Shown here: one piece after another, positions 52,340 through 64,000 of the stretch
How positions within the stretch are numbered: the stretch's first letter is position 1
How the letters are laid out: each line of letters opens with the position of its first letter
NCBI GenBank assembly: GCA_905221605.1
Contig: CAJNDS010000591.1
Coordinates: forward strand, 78,501 to 142,500
Reading direction: 5' to 3'
DNA from: Symbiodinium natans
Lineage: Eukaryota > Sar > Dinophyceae > Suessiales > Symbiodiniaceae
DNA: 64,000 nt
The notes under the pieces: model-generated
Seen by the model: only the letters and a program-made list of their open reading frames with translations
The model's database searches: none
What the model was told of the DNA's origin: nothing
Program-made: the position numbers and the translations under genes

Positions 52340-55300
52340 TTCCTGTGACTTGGTAGGGTCCAGAGGTTTGTCGTATGTCCCCTCCCTTCGTCCCTTCGTG
52401 TTGTAAGGGTTTTGTAAGGGCTTTGGAGGTTTGTGTGCTTCCCCTTTCTCGTTCTTATAGGTTTTGGGGGAGCATCAAGATGATTATCATATATGATGTG
52501 TTTCCGTGCTCGTATTATGAGGGCTAGTGCCTGCCCTAGAGGTTTGTCGTATGTCCCCCCGCTTCGTGTTCCTGTGATTTGGTAGGGGGCTAAAGGTTTG
52601 TCGTGTGTCCCCTCCCTTGGTCCCTTAAACCCTTGCAACACGAAAGGACGAAGCGAGGGAACGTATGACAAACCTCTAAGCCCCTACCAAATCACAGGAC
52701 CAAGGAAACGGGGGGGACAAATGACAAACCTCTAGGACAGCCACTAGCCCCTCATAGTTTGAGCACGGAAGCAAATCATATATGACGATCACCAAGACTC
52801 TCTCGAAGAAAGTGGATATACGACTAGCCTCCAGGGCCCTCACAAAACCCTTACCACCCATACAACGCGAAGGGACGAAGGAAGGGGACATACGACAAAC
52901 CTCTAGGGCAGTCAGTAACCCCACATAGTACGAGCACGGAAGCAAATGATGTATGGTAATCATCTCGACGCTCCTCAAACTCTCCAAGCACGAAGAAAGG
53001 GGACACACGACAAACCTTCAAGGCCCAACAAAACCCCTACAACACGAAGGGCGAAAGGAGGGGACATACGACAAAGCTCTAAGCCCCTACCAAATCTCAG
53101 GAACAGGAATCGGGGGGACATACGACAAACCTCTAGGGCAATCACTAGCCCCTCACAATACGAGCACGGAATCAAATTATATGTCAGTCGTCTAGACGCT
53201 CCCCAAACCCTACAAGTGAGAAGAAAGGGGACACACGGCAAATTTGCAGGGCTCTCACAAAACCCTTGCAACACGAAAGGACGAAGCGAGGGAACGTATG
53301 ACAAACCTCTAAGCCCCTACCAAATCACAGGACCAAGGAAACGGGGGGGACAAATGACAAACCTCTAGGACAGCCACTAGCCCCTCATAGTTTGAGCACG
53401 GAAGCAAATCATATATGACGATCATCTAGACTCTAGACGCTCCCCCCAAACCCTACAAGCTCGAAGAAAGTGGATATACGACTAGCCTCCAGGGCCCTCA
53501 CAAAACCCTTACCACCCATACAACGCGAAGGGACGAAGGAAGGGGACATACGACAAACCTCTAGGGCAGTCACTAACCCCACATAGTACGAGCACGGAAG
53601 CAAATGATGTATGGTAATCATCTCGACACTCCTCAATTCTCCAAGCTCGAAGAAAGGGGACACACGACAAACCTTCAAGGCCCAACAAACCCTACAACAC
53701 GAAGGGGCGAAAGGAGGGGACATACGACAAAGCTCTAGGCCCCTACCAAAGCTCAGGAACAGGAATCGGGGGGACATACGACAAACCTCTAGGGCGATCA
53801 CTAGCCCCTCACAATACGAGCGCGGAATCGAATTATATATATATATATATCAGTCGTCTAGGCTCCCCAAACCCTACAAGCACGAAGAAAGGGGACACAC
53901 GCAAACATCCCACGAAGGAACGAAGGGAGAGGAATTACGACAAACCTCTAGACCCCTACCAAATCATAGGAATACGAAGCGGGGGGGCACACGAGAAATC
54001 TTTAGGGCAATCAATACCCTCATAGCGACTGCGGAAGCAAATGATATATGATAATCATCTAGACACTCCCCAAACCCTGCAAGCACGAACAAAGGGGACA
54101 TACGAAAAACCTCCAGAGCGCTCACGAAACCCTTACAACACGAAGGGACGAAGGGAGGGGACAAAAGATAAACCTCTAGGCCCTTCCAACTCACAGGAAC
54201 ACGAAGCAGGGGGGCATACGACAAACCTCTAGGGCAGTCAATAGCCCTCACAATACGACCACAGAAGCAAATGTCTTATGACAATCATCTAGATGCCAAG
54301 AAAGGGGACACACGACAAACCTGTAGGCCCCTACTACATCACAGGAACAAGAGGAGGGCATACGACAAACCTCTAGGGCAGTCACTAGCCCCGCACAATA
54401 CGAGCCCGGAATCAAATTACATATGTCAGTCGTCTAGACGCTCCCCAAACCCTACAAGCAAGAAGAAAAGGGACATACGGCAAATTTGCCGGGCTCTCAC
54501 AAAACCCTTGCAACACGAAAGGACGAAGCGAGGGAACGTATGACAAACCTCTAAGCCCCTACCAAATCACAGGACCAAGGAAACGGGGGGGACAAATGAC
54601 AAACCTCTATGACAGTCACTAGCCCCTCATAGTTTGAGCACGGAAGCAAATCATATATGACGATCATCTAGACTCTAGACGCTCCCCCCCAAACCCTACA
54701 AGCTCGAAGAAAGTGGATATACGACTAGCCTCCAGGGCCCTCACAAAACCCTTACCACCCATACAACGCGAAGGGACGAAGGAAGGGGACATACGACAAA
54801 CCTCTAGGGCAGTCACTAACCCCACATAGTACGAGCACGGAAGCAAATGATGTATGGTAGTCATCTCGACGCTCCTCAAACTCTCCAAGCACGAAGAAAG
54901 GGGACACACGACAAGCCTTCAAGGCCCAACAAAACCCCTACAACACGAAGGGGCGAAAGGAGGGGACATACGACAAAGCTCTAGGCCCCTACCAAATCTC
55001 AGGAACAGGAAATGGGGGGGACATACGACAAACCTCTAGGGCGATCACTAGCCCCTCACAATACGAGCGCGGAATCGAATTATATATATATATATCAGTC
55101 GTCTAGGCTCCCCAAACCCTACAAGCACGAAGAAAGGGGACACACGCAAACATCCCACGAAGGAACGAAGGGAGAGGAATTACGACAAACCTCTAGACCC
55201 CTACCAAATCACAGGAATACGAAGCGGGGGGGGCACACGAGAAATCTTTAGGGCAATCAATACCCTCATAGCGACTGCGGAAGCAAATGATATATGATAA

Positions 55301-55935
55301 TCATCTAGACACTCCCTCAACCCTACAAGCACGAACAAAGGGGACATATGAAAAACCTCCAGAGCGCTCACGAAACCCTTACAATACGAAGGGACGAAGG
55401 GAGGGGACAAAAGATAAACCTCTAGGCCCCTCCCAACTCACAGGAACACGAAGCAGGGGGGCATACGACAAACCTCTAGGGCGGTCAATAGCCCTCATAA
55501 TACGACCACGGAAGCAAATGACTTATGATGACAATCATCTAGACGCCAAGAAAGGGGACATACGACAAACCTCCAAGGCCGAATGCAACCCTCACAACAC
55601 GAAGGGACGAAGGGAGGGGACATATGACAAGCCTCTGGCCCCTACCAAATCTCAGGAACACGAAGCGGGGGAATATACAACAAACCTCTAGGGCAGCCAC
55701 TAGCCCCTCATAGTACGAGCGCGGAAGGAATGATTTTTGACAATTATCTAGACAATCCCCAAACCCTACAAGCACGAAGAAATCGGACATGCGACAAACC
55801 TCCGGGGCCCTCACAAAACCCTTACAACACGAACGAAGAAAACAACTCATACAAACCTCTGGGCCCCTACCAAATCACAACAACACGAAGCGGGGGGACA
55901 TACGACTAACCTCTAGGGCAGTCACTAACCCCTCA
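52340..55935. repeat. Satellite of ~200-240-bp units with higher-order period ~1.24 kb
   Basis: Core phrases are GGGGACATACGACAAACCTC, AATCATCTAGACGCTCCCC and CACGAAGGGACGAAGGGAGG. Copies before about 52,622 are in reverse orientation, the rest forward. Diagnostic variants recur about 1.24-1.25 kb apart: GATCATCTAGACTCTAGACG at 53,419 and 54,661, and ATATATATCAGTCGTCTAGG at 53,833 and 55,085. ORFs over it have no family signature. Confidence 0.9.
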
Positions 55936-56275
55936 AGATGGGGGGTGAAAGGGATTATGGGAGATGATGGGGAATGATGATGGGGGATGATGGGGGATGA
56001 TGCGGGATGATGGGAGATGATGGGGGATGATGGGGAATGATGGGGGATGACGCGGGATGAGAGACATGATGGGGCATGATAGGGGCTGATCGGGGACGAT
56101 GATGGGGGCCTGATGGGGGATGATGGTGGATGATGGGGGGGTGAAAGGGATTATGAGAGATGACGGGGAATGATGATGGGAGATGATGGGGGATGATTGG
56201 GGGATGATGGGGCATGATGGGGGATGAGAGAAACGATGGGAGATGATGCGGGGTGATGTGGGATGGGCAATGAGC
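55936..56275. repeat. GATGGGGGATGAT minisatellite
   Basis: Short units of GATGATGGGG with variants. The reverse frame reads PSSPIIPHH, an artefact. Confidence 0.9.
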
Positions 56276-56289
56276 GGGTATGTCTGAAA

Positions 56290-59125
56290 TCCTGGAAAAG
56301 ACAAATCCCGGGGTTTGATTTTAAAGGGTTTTAATTCTTTTTCGGCATCTTAACTTTTTATGAACTCCTTACACCATCAAATCCGGTATTTGATTTTTGT
56401 TAAGGGTTTCAAGGATATTACCCTAAACCCTAAACCCTAAACCCTAAACCCTAAACCCTAAACCCTAAACCCTAAACCCTAAACCCTAAACCCTAAACCC
56501 TAAACCGAACCCCGGGATTTAGTTCTTTAAGGATTTCAATGATTTTTTGGGCATTTTAAATTTCATGAAATCCTTGAAAAATTAAATCCCGGGATTTAGT
56601 TTTTCAAGGATTTCAAGGATTTCATAAACTTTAAATACCGGAGCTCCTGCAAAAGCAAACGCCCCCCTCCCCACTCAGAGTACGGGAAGACCACGCGGAT
56701 TTTAAAATTTATGAAATCCTTGAAATCCTTGAAAAATCAAATCCCGGGATTTAATTCTTCAAGGGTTTCATAAAATTTAAAATGCCCAAAAAAGCCTTGA
56801 AATCCTTAAAATATTAAATCCCGGGATTTGATTTTTTAAGGATTTCAAGGATTTTTGGGGCATTTTAAATTTTATGAAATCCTTGAAAAATTAAATCCCG
56901 GGATTTGATTTTTCAAGGATTTCAAGGACTTCATAAAATTTAAATACCGGAACTCCTGCAAAAGCAAACCCCCCCCCTCCCCTCTCAGAGTACGGGAAGA
57001 CCACGCGGATTTTCAAATTTATGAAATCCTTGAAATCCTTGAAAAATCAAATCCCGGGATTTGATTTTTCAAGGATTTCATGAAATTTAAAATGCCCAAA
57101 AAATCCTTGAAATCCTTAAAAAAATCAAATCCCGGGATTTAATATTTTAAGGATTTCAAGGATTTTTTGGGCATTTTCAATTTCATGAAATCCTTGAAAA
57201 ATTAAATCCCGGGATTTAATTTTTCAAGGATTTCAAGGATTTCATAAAATTTAAATACCGGAACTCCTGCAAAAGCAAACCCCCCCCTCCCCACTCAGAG
57301 TACGGGAAGACCACGCGGATTTTAAAATTTATGAAATCCTTGAAATCCTTGAAAAATCAAATCCCGGGATTTGATTTTTCAAGGATTTCATAAAATTTAA
57401 AATGCCAAAAAAACCCTTGAAATCCTTAAAATATTAAATCGGGATTTGATTTTTTAAGGATTTCAAGGATTTTTTGGGCATTTTAAATTTCATGAAATCC
57501 TTGAAAAATTAAATCCCGGGATTTAATTTTTCAAGGATTTCAAGGATTTCATAAAATTTAAATACCGGAACTCCTGCAAAAGCAAACCCCCCCCCTCCCC
57601 ACTCAGAGTACGGGAAGACCACGCGGATTTTGAAATTTATGAAATCCTTGAAATCCTTGAAAAATCAAATCCCGGGATTTAATTTTTCAAGGATTTCATA
57701 AAATTTAAAATGCCCAAAAAATCCTTGAAATCCTTAAAATATTAAATCCCGGGATTTGATTTTTTAAGGATTTCAAGGATTTTTTGGGCATTTTAAATTT
57801 TATGAAATCCTTGAAAAATTAAATCCCGGGATTTGATTTTTCAAGGGTTTCAAGGACTTCATAAAATTTAAATACCGGAACTCCTGCAAAAGCAAACCCC
57901 CCCCCCTCCCCTCTCAGAGTACGGGAAGACCACGCGGATTTTAAAATTTATGAAATCCTTGAAATCCTTGAAAAATTAAATCCCGGGATTTAATTTTTCA
58001 AGGATTTCATGAAATTTAAAATGCCCAAAAAATCCTTGAAATCCTTAAAATATTAAATCCCGGGATTTGATTTTTTTAAGGATTTCAAGGGTTTTTTGCT
58101 AAAAGAATCAAATCCCGGGATTTAATATTTTAAGGATTTCAAGGATTTTTTGGGCATTTTAAATTTTATGAAATCCTTGAAAAATTAAATCCCGGGATTT
58201 GATTTTTCAAGGATTTCAAGGATTTCATAAAATTTAAATACCGGAACTCCTGCAAAAGCAAACCCCCCCCTCCCCACTCAGAGTACGGGAAGACCACGCG
58301 GATTTTAAAATTTATGAAATCCTTGAAATCCTTGAAAAACTAAATCCCGGGATTTGATGTTTCAAGATTTCATAAATTTCAAAATGCCAAAAAAACCCTT
58401 GAAATCCTTAAAATATTAAATCGGGATTTGATTTTTAAGGATTTCAAGGATTTTTTGGGCATTTTAAATTTCATGAAATCCTTGAAAAATTAAATCCCGG
58501 GATTTAATTTTTCAAGGATTTCAAGGATTTCATAAAATTTAAATACCGGAACTCCTGCAAAAGCAAACCCCCCCCCTCCCCACTCAGAGTACGGAGACCA
58601 CGCACGCGGATTTTAAAATTATGAAATCCTTACATCCTTGAAAAATTAAATCCCGGGATTTAATTTTTCAAGGATTTCATGAAATTTAAAATGCCCAAAA
58701 AATCCTTGAAATCCTTAAAATATAAATCCCGGGATTTGATTTTTTTAAGGATTTCAAGGATTTTTTGGGCATTTTAAATTTTATGAAATCCTTGAAAAAT
58801 CAAATCCCGGGATTTAATTTTTCAAGGATTTCAAGGATTTCATAAATTTTAAAATCCGCGTGGTCTTCCCGTACTCTGAGTGGGGAGGGGGGGGTTTGCT
58901 TTTGCAGGAGTTCCGGTATTTAAATTTTATGAAATCCTTGAAATCCTTGAAAAATTAAATCCCGGGATTTGATTTTTCAAGGATTTCATAAAATTTAAAA
59001 TGCCCAAAAAATCCTTGAAATCCTTAAAATATTAAATCCCGGGATATGATTTTTTTAAGGATTTCAAGGATTTTTTGGGCATTTTAAATTTCATGAAATC
59101 CTTGAAAATCAAATCTAGGGATTTC
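56290..59125. repeat. AT-rich satellite of ~305-bp units rich in CCCGGG palindromes
   Basis: The anchor CTCCTGCAAAAGC appears at about 56,645, 56,950, 57,264, 57,570, 57,883, 58,248 and 58,552, and once reversed at about 58,895. Each unit holds several palindromes centred on AAATCCCGGGATTT flanked by CCTTGAAAAATT and AATTTTTCAAGG. A CCCTAAA array (56420-56506) is embedded near its start. Confidence 0.92.
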
Positions 59126-59639
59126 CCCGGCGGCAAAAGAGGCGTGCCAAATAGACCCTAAAGGTCCTACGTACATATATATATATACAAATGTATAGGT
59201 ATATACATATTTATCAATTCCTCCAATACTGTAACCGTAGTAATACTGCAATCATAGTAGAAGGAATAGGGATACAAGAATGTAGAGATATGAGTACAAG
59301 AAGCCCCAATTTCGAAACCCTAAACTGACAAACCCTAAACTGACAAACCCTAATCCCTAAACCCTGAACCCTGAACCCTAAACCCTAAACCCCAAACCCT
59401 AAACCCTAAACCCTAAACCCTTAAGCTTCGGGTTAAGCAGGGCTTCTGACCTCTTTCTGGGGCTTGGGCAGAGGGTGTCCGGCTTTAAGGTCTCATCAAC
59501 CAGGGAGCTCTTTTTGCGTTAGGCACCTTAGTCGTGGGGTCCGAAGGATTCGGGTTCAGGGTTTAGGGCTTAGGGCTTAGGGCTTCGGGTTTAGGGTTTA
59601 GGGCTAGGGTTTCAGGGGTTAGATGCGGCTTCCTTGCAG

Positions 59640-59690
59640 GTGCAGCTGGACTTTGCCAGGGCCATGACGCCGGGGCGTGCACTGCGATCA
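59640..59690 (+). CDS. Exon island
   Basis: TCCTTGCAG|GTGCAGCTG opens VQLDFARAMTPGRALRS. Strong acceptor; unrecognised. Confidence 0.4.
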
Positions 59691-60016
59691 ACACCCTCAA
59701 GCATATGCCTGAAACCTTTTTGGGGTTTAGGGTTTAGGGGTTTTAGCCTCAACCATAGCCCGTTAAAAACCCTCAGCCATAAGCCTTAAACCCTTGTAGG
59801 GTTGAGGGTTTCGGGCTTTTTCGCCTCAACCATAGCCCTGTAAAATCCTTCGGTCTGGTTGTCTGCGGTTTCCTAGATGTCGGAGGAGGCGCCAGGGTAT
59901 TGTTTGGGATCATGGGCTGCTTAGTTTTGAGCTTGGTGCTGGTGTCACGGGTGTGGGTGTCGGCTCTTTAAAGGTTTCGGGTTTGGGGTCTAGGGTTTCG
60001 GGTTTAGGGCTTAGGG

Positions 60017-60146
60017 TTCCTAAACCCTAAACCCTAAACCCTAAACCCTAAACCCTAAACCCTAAACCCTAAACCCTAAACCCTAAACCCTAAACCCTAA
60101 ACCCTAAGCCCTAAACCCTAAACCCTAAACCCTAAACCCTAACGGT
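60017..60146. repeat. CCCTAAA array
   Basis: About eighteen units upstream of the exon island at 60153. Confidence 0.95.
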
Positions 60147-60152
60147 TCAGTG

Positions 60153-60232
60153 TCCCTGCTGTCAAACCCGCCTGCGAGCCTGAACCGAGGAACAAGGTCA
60201 CCTTCGACGTGCACCTGCTTGAGGCGGCAGCT
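60153..60232 (+). CDS. Exon island between convergent arrays
   Basis: Frame PAVKPACEPEPRNKVTFD then VHLLEAAA, between CCCTAAA (to 60146) and TTTAGGG (from 60240). Unrecognised. Confidence 0.4.
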
Positions 60233-60361
60233 TTGGGTCTAGGGTTTAGGGTTTAGGGTTTAGGGTTTAGGGTCCCATCTTGGGGGGTTTAGGTTCCCTT
60301 ATACTCCCCTTTAAGCAAAAAAGGGCACCCTTTTTAAGCCTTGGTTACTGGGCAGGCTAGA

Positions 60362-60450
60362 ACATGGCCCTTGATATTCCCTGAGGGATCCTTAGAAAGG
60401 GACACCCCAAAACCCAAGGGTACAACCTTGAGGATCCAAGGTAGAACTTC
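60362..60450. mobile_element. Family-V dispersed element, second copy
   Basis: GGCCCTTGATATTCCCTGAG then GGATCCTTAG and GGGTACAACCTTGAGGATCC; matches 12955-13035 closely. Confidence 0.5.
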
Positions 60451-61164
60451 CAGCATCAAGCAGCCCTAAGGATCCGGGTGTTGTTAGGGTTTGGGGTTTA
60501 GGGTTTAGGGTTTAAGGTTTAGGGTTCAGGGTTTAGGGTTTAGGGTTTAGGGTTTGTTGTTTTCGAGGCTTGGGCTTCGCGACCCTGAGCCCTGAACCCC
60601 CCCCCCCCCCAATAAAAAAAACATGGTTTCATCTGCCCAGATATGTTTACGCGGCAGTGTGGCTGGTGGCAAATTTCAAAAATATCCCGAAGCCCTCTGA
60701 ACCACCTAAACCCGATGAGGGTTTGGGATGTGTAAGCCACGTTTAGGGTTCAGGGACTCTTCGAAAAGGGACTAGGCCCTTCGAGGCGGTGCTAGGTTCA
60801 CAGGGTAGTTGAGCTAAAGCCCCCTTCCCCCGTCCGTGAGAAAAGAGACCCTAAACCCTAAACCCTAAACCCGAAACCCGAAACCCTAAACCCTAAACCC
60901 TAAACCCTAAACCCCTGGACAAGGGCAAGTTGCCAATTCGCGATGGGGCAGGTTTTGGAAAGCCCCTAATTGGCTTTTTGCGTTCTGTAAGGGTTCTGAC
61001 GTATGGTCTCTTGGGTTCTGGGGTTTAGGGTTTAGGGCTTTAGGGTATAGGGTTTAGGGTTACGAAGGTTCTTGTCTAGGCGTGCCCCCCCAAAATGCAC
61101 CTGTGCGCGGATTCCTAGGCCCTCAGGCCTCAAGACTTAAAAAGCAACAACAAAAGCCCCACAC

Positions 61165-61245
61165 GGTTTAGGGTTTAGGGTTTAGGGTTTAGGGTTTAGG
61201 GTTTAGGGTTTAGGGTTTAGGGTTTAGGGTTTAGGGTTTAGGTCT
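61165..61245. repeat. TTTAGGG array
   Basis: About eleven units. Confidence 0.95.
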
Positions 61246-61759
61246 AGTGTCTAGGGTTACCTCACACCTTTTCTCAGGACGAGCACACCAAGTCAGATCC
61301 TCTCCAGGCGGACTACTTTTGGGGCAGTTTTTTTTGGGGGGGGGTAAGGGGGCTACGCTATTTGTATGTGTCTACACATATTTTGAGTAAACTTCTTAAC
61401 ATACGTATGTGCCGAAGTAGAAATGGACCAGTATAAATAGTGAGGGGCCACAGCATCCTGTTTTCAGTAAATACATTTGCAGCATGTACATATGCGCAAT
61501 TTGCAGGGTAATTCACCCTCGGAGTGTCTGATGCAGTGTGAGGGGATGCTGACCCAGCTTCCGTGCAGTTTGTCCAAGGGGAGGGTCTCGTCGAATCTTT
61601 CGTCGAATCTTTCGTCGAATCTTGTGCGCTTTGAGCATGCAGGGTTCCTAGTGGGCTTTAGGGTTTAGGGTTTAGGTTTGGGGTTTAGGGTTTAGGGTTT
61701 AGGGTTTACGGTTCCCAAACCTTCCTCAAGACCCAAAAGCCCCCAAACTGGCACCGCAG

Positions 61760-61797
61760 GAGCTGCTGCGTCCTGTGGCGGTGCCTTGTCCAGAACT
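61760..61797 (+). CDS. Short exon island
   Basis: CACCGCAG|GAGCTGCTG opens ELLRPVAVPCP. Good acceptor, short. Confidence 0.3.
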
Positions 61798-61953
61798 CCT
61801 ATCTTCGACTCCGCACAACTTTGTGGGGGAAGGGAGTAGAGTCGTACTCACAAAAAAAACCTACGGACGGGTCTAGTTCGAGTTCAGGGTTTAGGACAAG
61901 GGTTTCGTGTGTAGCCTGGCCCCTAAGCCCTGAACCCCCCCTTTGTTTCTCAG

Positions 61954-62028
61954 GAGCAGAGCCCGGTTGGCGTTGCGATGCTGGGTGCGGCCACTCCGCC
62001 CGTACCGATGGAGGGTTCGGGGCAGTCG
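61954..62028 (+). CDS. Exon island
   Basis: CCTTTGTTTCTCAG|GAGCAG is a textbook acceptor with a pyrimidine tract. Frame EQSPVGVAMLGAATPPVPME then GSGQS, leading into GGGTTTAGGG. Unrecognised. Confidence 0.45.
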
Positions 62029-63234
62029 GGTTTAGGGTTTGGGGTTTAGGGTTGAGGGTTTTGTGGGGGGAGTTTCGGGGGTCTGTAGAGGGGCTCACCC
62101 AGCCCGGCAAGACCGAACCTAAACTTTACCCTAATTTTGCCCTAAAGCCCTGAGCCCGAAACGTCCCAAGGCTCCTGCACCCTGGCGCGGCCGCCTCTCG
62201 ATCCCGAAGCATCCGTTTGAGGTCGGGTTTGGGGTTTTCCGTTTGAGGTCGGGTTTGGGGTTTGGGGTTGTCGGGTCCGGAGGGATGCTCGGGTTCTGCG
62301 GAATCTTGTCTTGGCGCCGGCCGCTGTCGTTGCAAGAGTCTTTCAGACGAGCTCGCCAGGCAGACGAGTGACTAGCCTGTTAGCGTGACTCTTGTGCAGA
62401 TCGATCGCACATGGCTCGAAACACCTCTAGAACCCTGAGCTCCTAAACCCTCAACCCTCAACCCTAAACCCTAAGCCCTAAACCCTGAGCCCTAAACCCC
62501 TGGAGGCCACCTTTGCGAACTTGTGCTTTCGCACGCTGAGAGTGCGGCCGGTGGGCTGGCCTGTTCAGGGGCTTTCACTGACATTTTCTTAGTCAGCGAT
62601 AACGGGAATTATGCAAGTTGGCTATAGCCTCCTTGTTTAGGGTTTCGGTTTAGGGCACTTCTTGCCTGAAAATGGGTACTACTTGCCGTACTCATACCTA
62701 CTTATGAACCTGGGTGTGGCGGTTTGGGAAGGCTTCGACGATGTAGCTACGTGGGTGGTCTTAGCAGGACTTCATGTGGCGGTTCGGGTTGAGTGGGCTG
62801 ATGGCTAATGGACCCCAGAGGGAGAGGGAGAGAGATGGGAAGGGAGACATGTGCGTGCGTACCCATTCGTGTATGTACGTATAAGTGTGTGAGAGAGGGC
62901 TTTAGGCCTAGGCTGTCATTGTTAGGCTTTCCAATCCCCCCTCCTGGCGCGCCCTCTCCCCCGCCCCCCCGAGGAAGTGGTTCTGGCGCTTCAAGGCCCG
63001 ACGCCCTTCTTGCCGGGGTTCAGGCTTTCGGGCCTTCGGGGTTGCTTGGGTTTAGGGTTTCGGGTTCAGGGTTCTGTGCAGGCAGCGGCTTTTGCTGGCA
63101 TTCCCCACCCAGCCCAGATGGCAAAAAGCGTTTCGGGTTCAGGGTTGACGGGGGGGCTTGGGAGGGGGGGTGGGGGGGTCCTAAATCTTCCCTAGGTCTG
63201 GATCCGATAGTCACCAGAATTATCAGGGGACCAC

Positions 63235-63365
63235 GCAAGTGCCGCAAAAGCTGCGCCCCAGAGTGCCAGGCATCAAGGGGGAAAGCGAGCGAAGGCTGCA
63301 GCAAGAGCAGATCTTCAGCAGCTCTGCTGCAACTGCTGGAGGACTTGTGTCCTTCAAGCTGCCCG
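63235..63365 (+). CDS. Exon island
   Basis: Frame VPQKLRPRVPGIKGESER then RLQQEQIFSSSAATAGGLV and SFKLPG, ending at a GGGTTTGGGG array. Another frame is also open, so the reading frame is uncertain. Confidence 0.3.
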
Positions 63366-63689
63366 GGGTTTGGGGTTGAGGGTTTAGGGTTTGGCGTTTG
63401 GGGTTTAGGGTTTAGGGTTTGGGGTTTGGGGTTTGGGGTGTAGGGGATGGGATTTCGGGAAGTTTGCCGGGTCGGTGGTTTGCTCTTTGAAGCTTTTTTT
63501 AAGGGGAAGGGGGGGGGGGGGGGAGGCAAGGCAGGGTGTTCGCAGATGGGTGAAAGCATGCTTCATTGGGGGTTTAGGAAGTTTAGGGTTTAGGGTTTAG
63601 GGTTAAGGGTTTAGGGTTTAGGGTGAAAGGGGGCTTGTTGAAGACGGGCCTTGAGGCTGTGGGGTGCAGGCGTAACCAAGGCTCTCAGC

Positions 63690-64000
63690 CCTAGAGGGGC
63701 GTTCGGCCCTAAACCCCCCAAACCCCTGCACCCCTCAGCTTCCAGAGGGTTCTTCAAGGAGTGGGGTTCATGGGGAAGCCAGGAAGCCGTAGATTACTAG
63801 GAAGCCTGGGATTACATATAACCCCCCTCCCTTAAGAACCCTATAATGAACCCTTGAACCCCTCAGCCTTACATGACTACTAACCTGGGATTGCATACCC
63901 CCCTTGAACCCCCTCCCTTAAGAACCCTATAATGAAACCCCTAAACCCTGACCGTCTATGACTTCGAACCTTGCCGGCCTTCTGCACGAGTGAGCCCCCC
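63690..64000. other. End of window, mostly noncoding
   Basis: Two near-copies of CCTCCCTTAAGAACCCTATA then ATGAA (63828-63852 and 63911-63935), a short direct repeat of about 80 bp. No gene seen. Confidence 0.4.

Noticed and set aside
52946-55691. Chain of 80-146-codon ORFs on both strands
   Set aside because: They recur with the satellite period, and both strands are open because the monomers lack stops by chance.
52340-55935. Possible CRISPR-like regular array
   Set aside because: Units are over 200 bp, similar throughout, with no short repeat/unique spacer alternation; the setting is eukaryotic.

Overview
The window looks like nuclear DNA of a dinoflagellate, most likely Symbiodiniaceae-like. 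This is inferred from: plant-type telomere repeats (TTTAGGG/CCCTAAA) scattered as dozens of internal arrays; short GC-rich exon islands nearly all on the + strand; introns that make sense only with GC-AG and GA-AG as well as GT-AG borders; and a ubiquitin-like plus RCC1-repeat protein of a kind common in these algae. The species cannot be told from sequence alone. No rRNA, tRNA, CRISPR or bacterial operon was seen.

Layout. 0.1-5.3 kb: exon-like islands, telomere-like arrays and hairpin elements. 5.3-7.1 kb: a complete five-exon gene for a JmjC/cupin-type Fe(II)/2-oxoglutarate oxygenase. 10.8-12.3 kb (perhaps to 15.0 kb): exons of a ubiquitin-specific protease. 15.5-17.6 kb: a C-rich block bounded by inverted CACTTGTGCCC repeats. 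18.3-18.8 kb: a decayed RCC1-repeat pseudogene. 19-30 kb: more exon islands, MITE-like hairpins and arrays. 29.93-35.44 kb: a probable 5.5-kb DNA transposon with terminal inverted repeats, coding on the - strand. It carries an IS1595/Merlin-type transposase with a zinc knuckle, a GRF zinc-finger exon, five tandem exon-like repeats and two further ORFs. 36-48 kb: exon islands, variant arrays and hairpins. 48.8-50.3 kb: a UBL-RCC1 gene split by one 116-bp hairpin intron. 51.98-59.17 kb: a 7.2-kb satellite block bounded by a perfect 27-bp inverted repeat. 59.2-64 kb: exon islands and arrays.

Two patterns tie the window together. First, four introns (three in the oxygenase gene, one in the RCC1 gene) look like inserted elements: inverted-repeat ends beginning CTT and ending AAG (AG in one), flanked by about 4-bp direct repeats, the upstream copy supplying the splice donor (GC, GA or GT) and the element end supplying the AG. 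Removing them restores one open frame each time. These are introner-like introns. Second, many exon islands of 50-150 bp sit between a CCCTAAA array on the 5' side and a TTTAGGG array on the 3' side, so the introns would begin UUUAGGG and end CCCUAAA and could fold back on themselves.

Limits: everything was read by eye. Exon borders are predictions without transcript data, most islands could not be joined into genes, repeat copy numbers are approximate, and no homology search was run.
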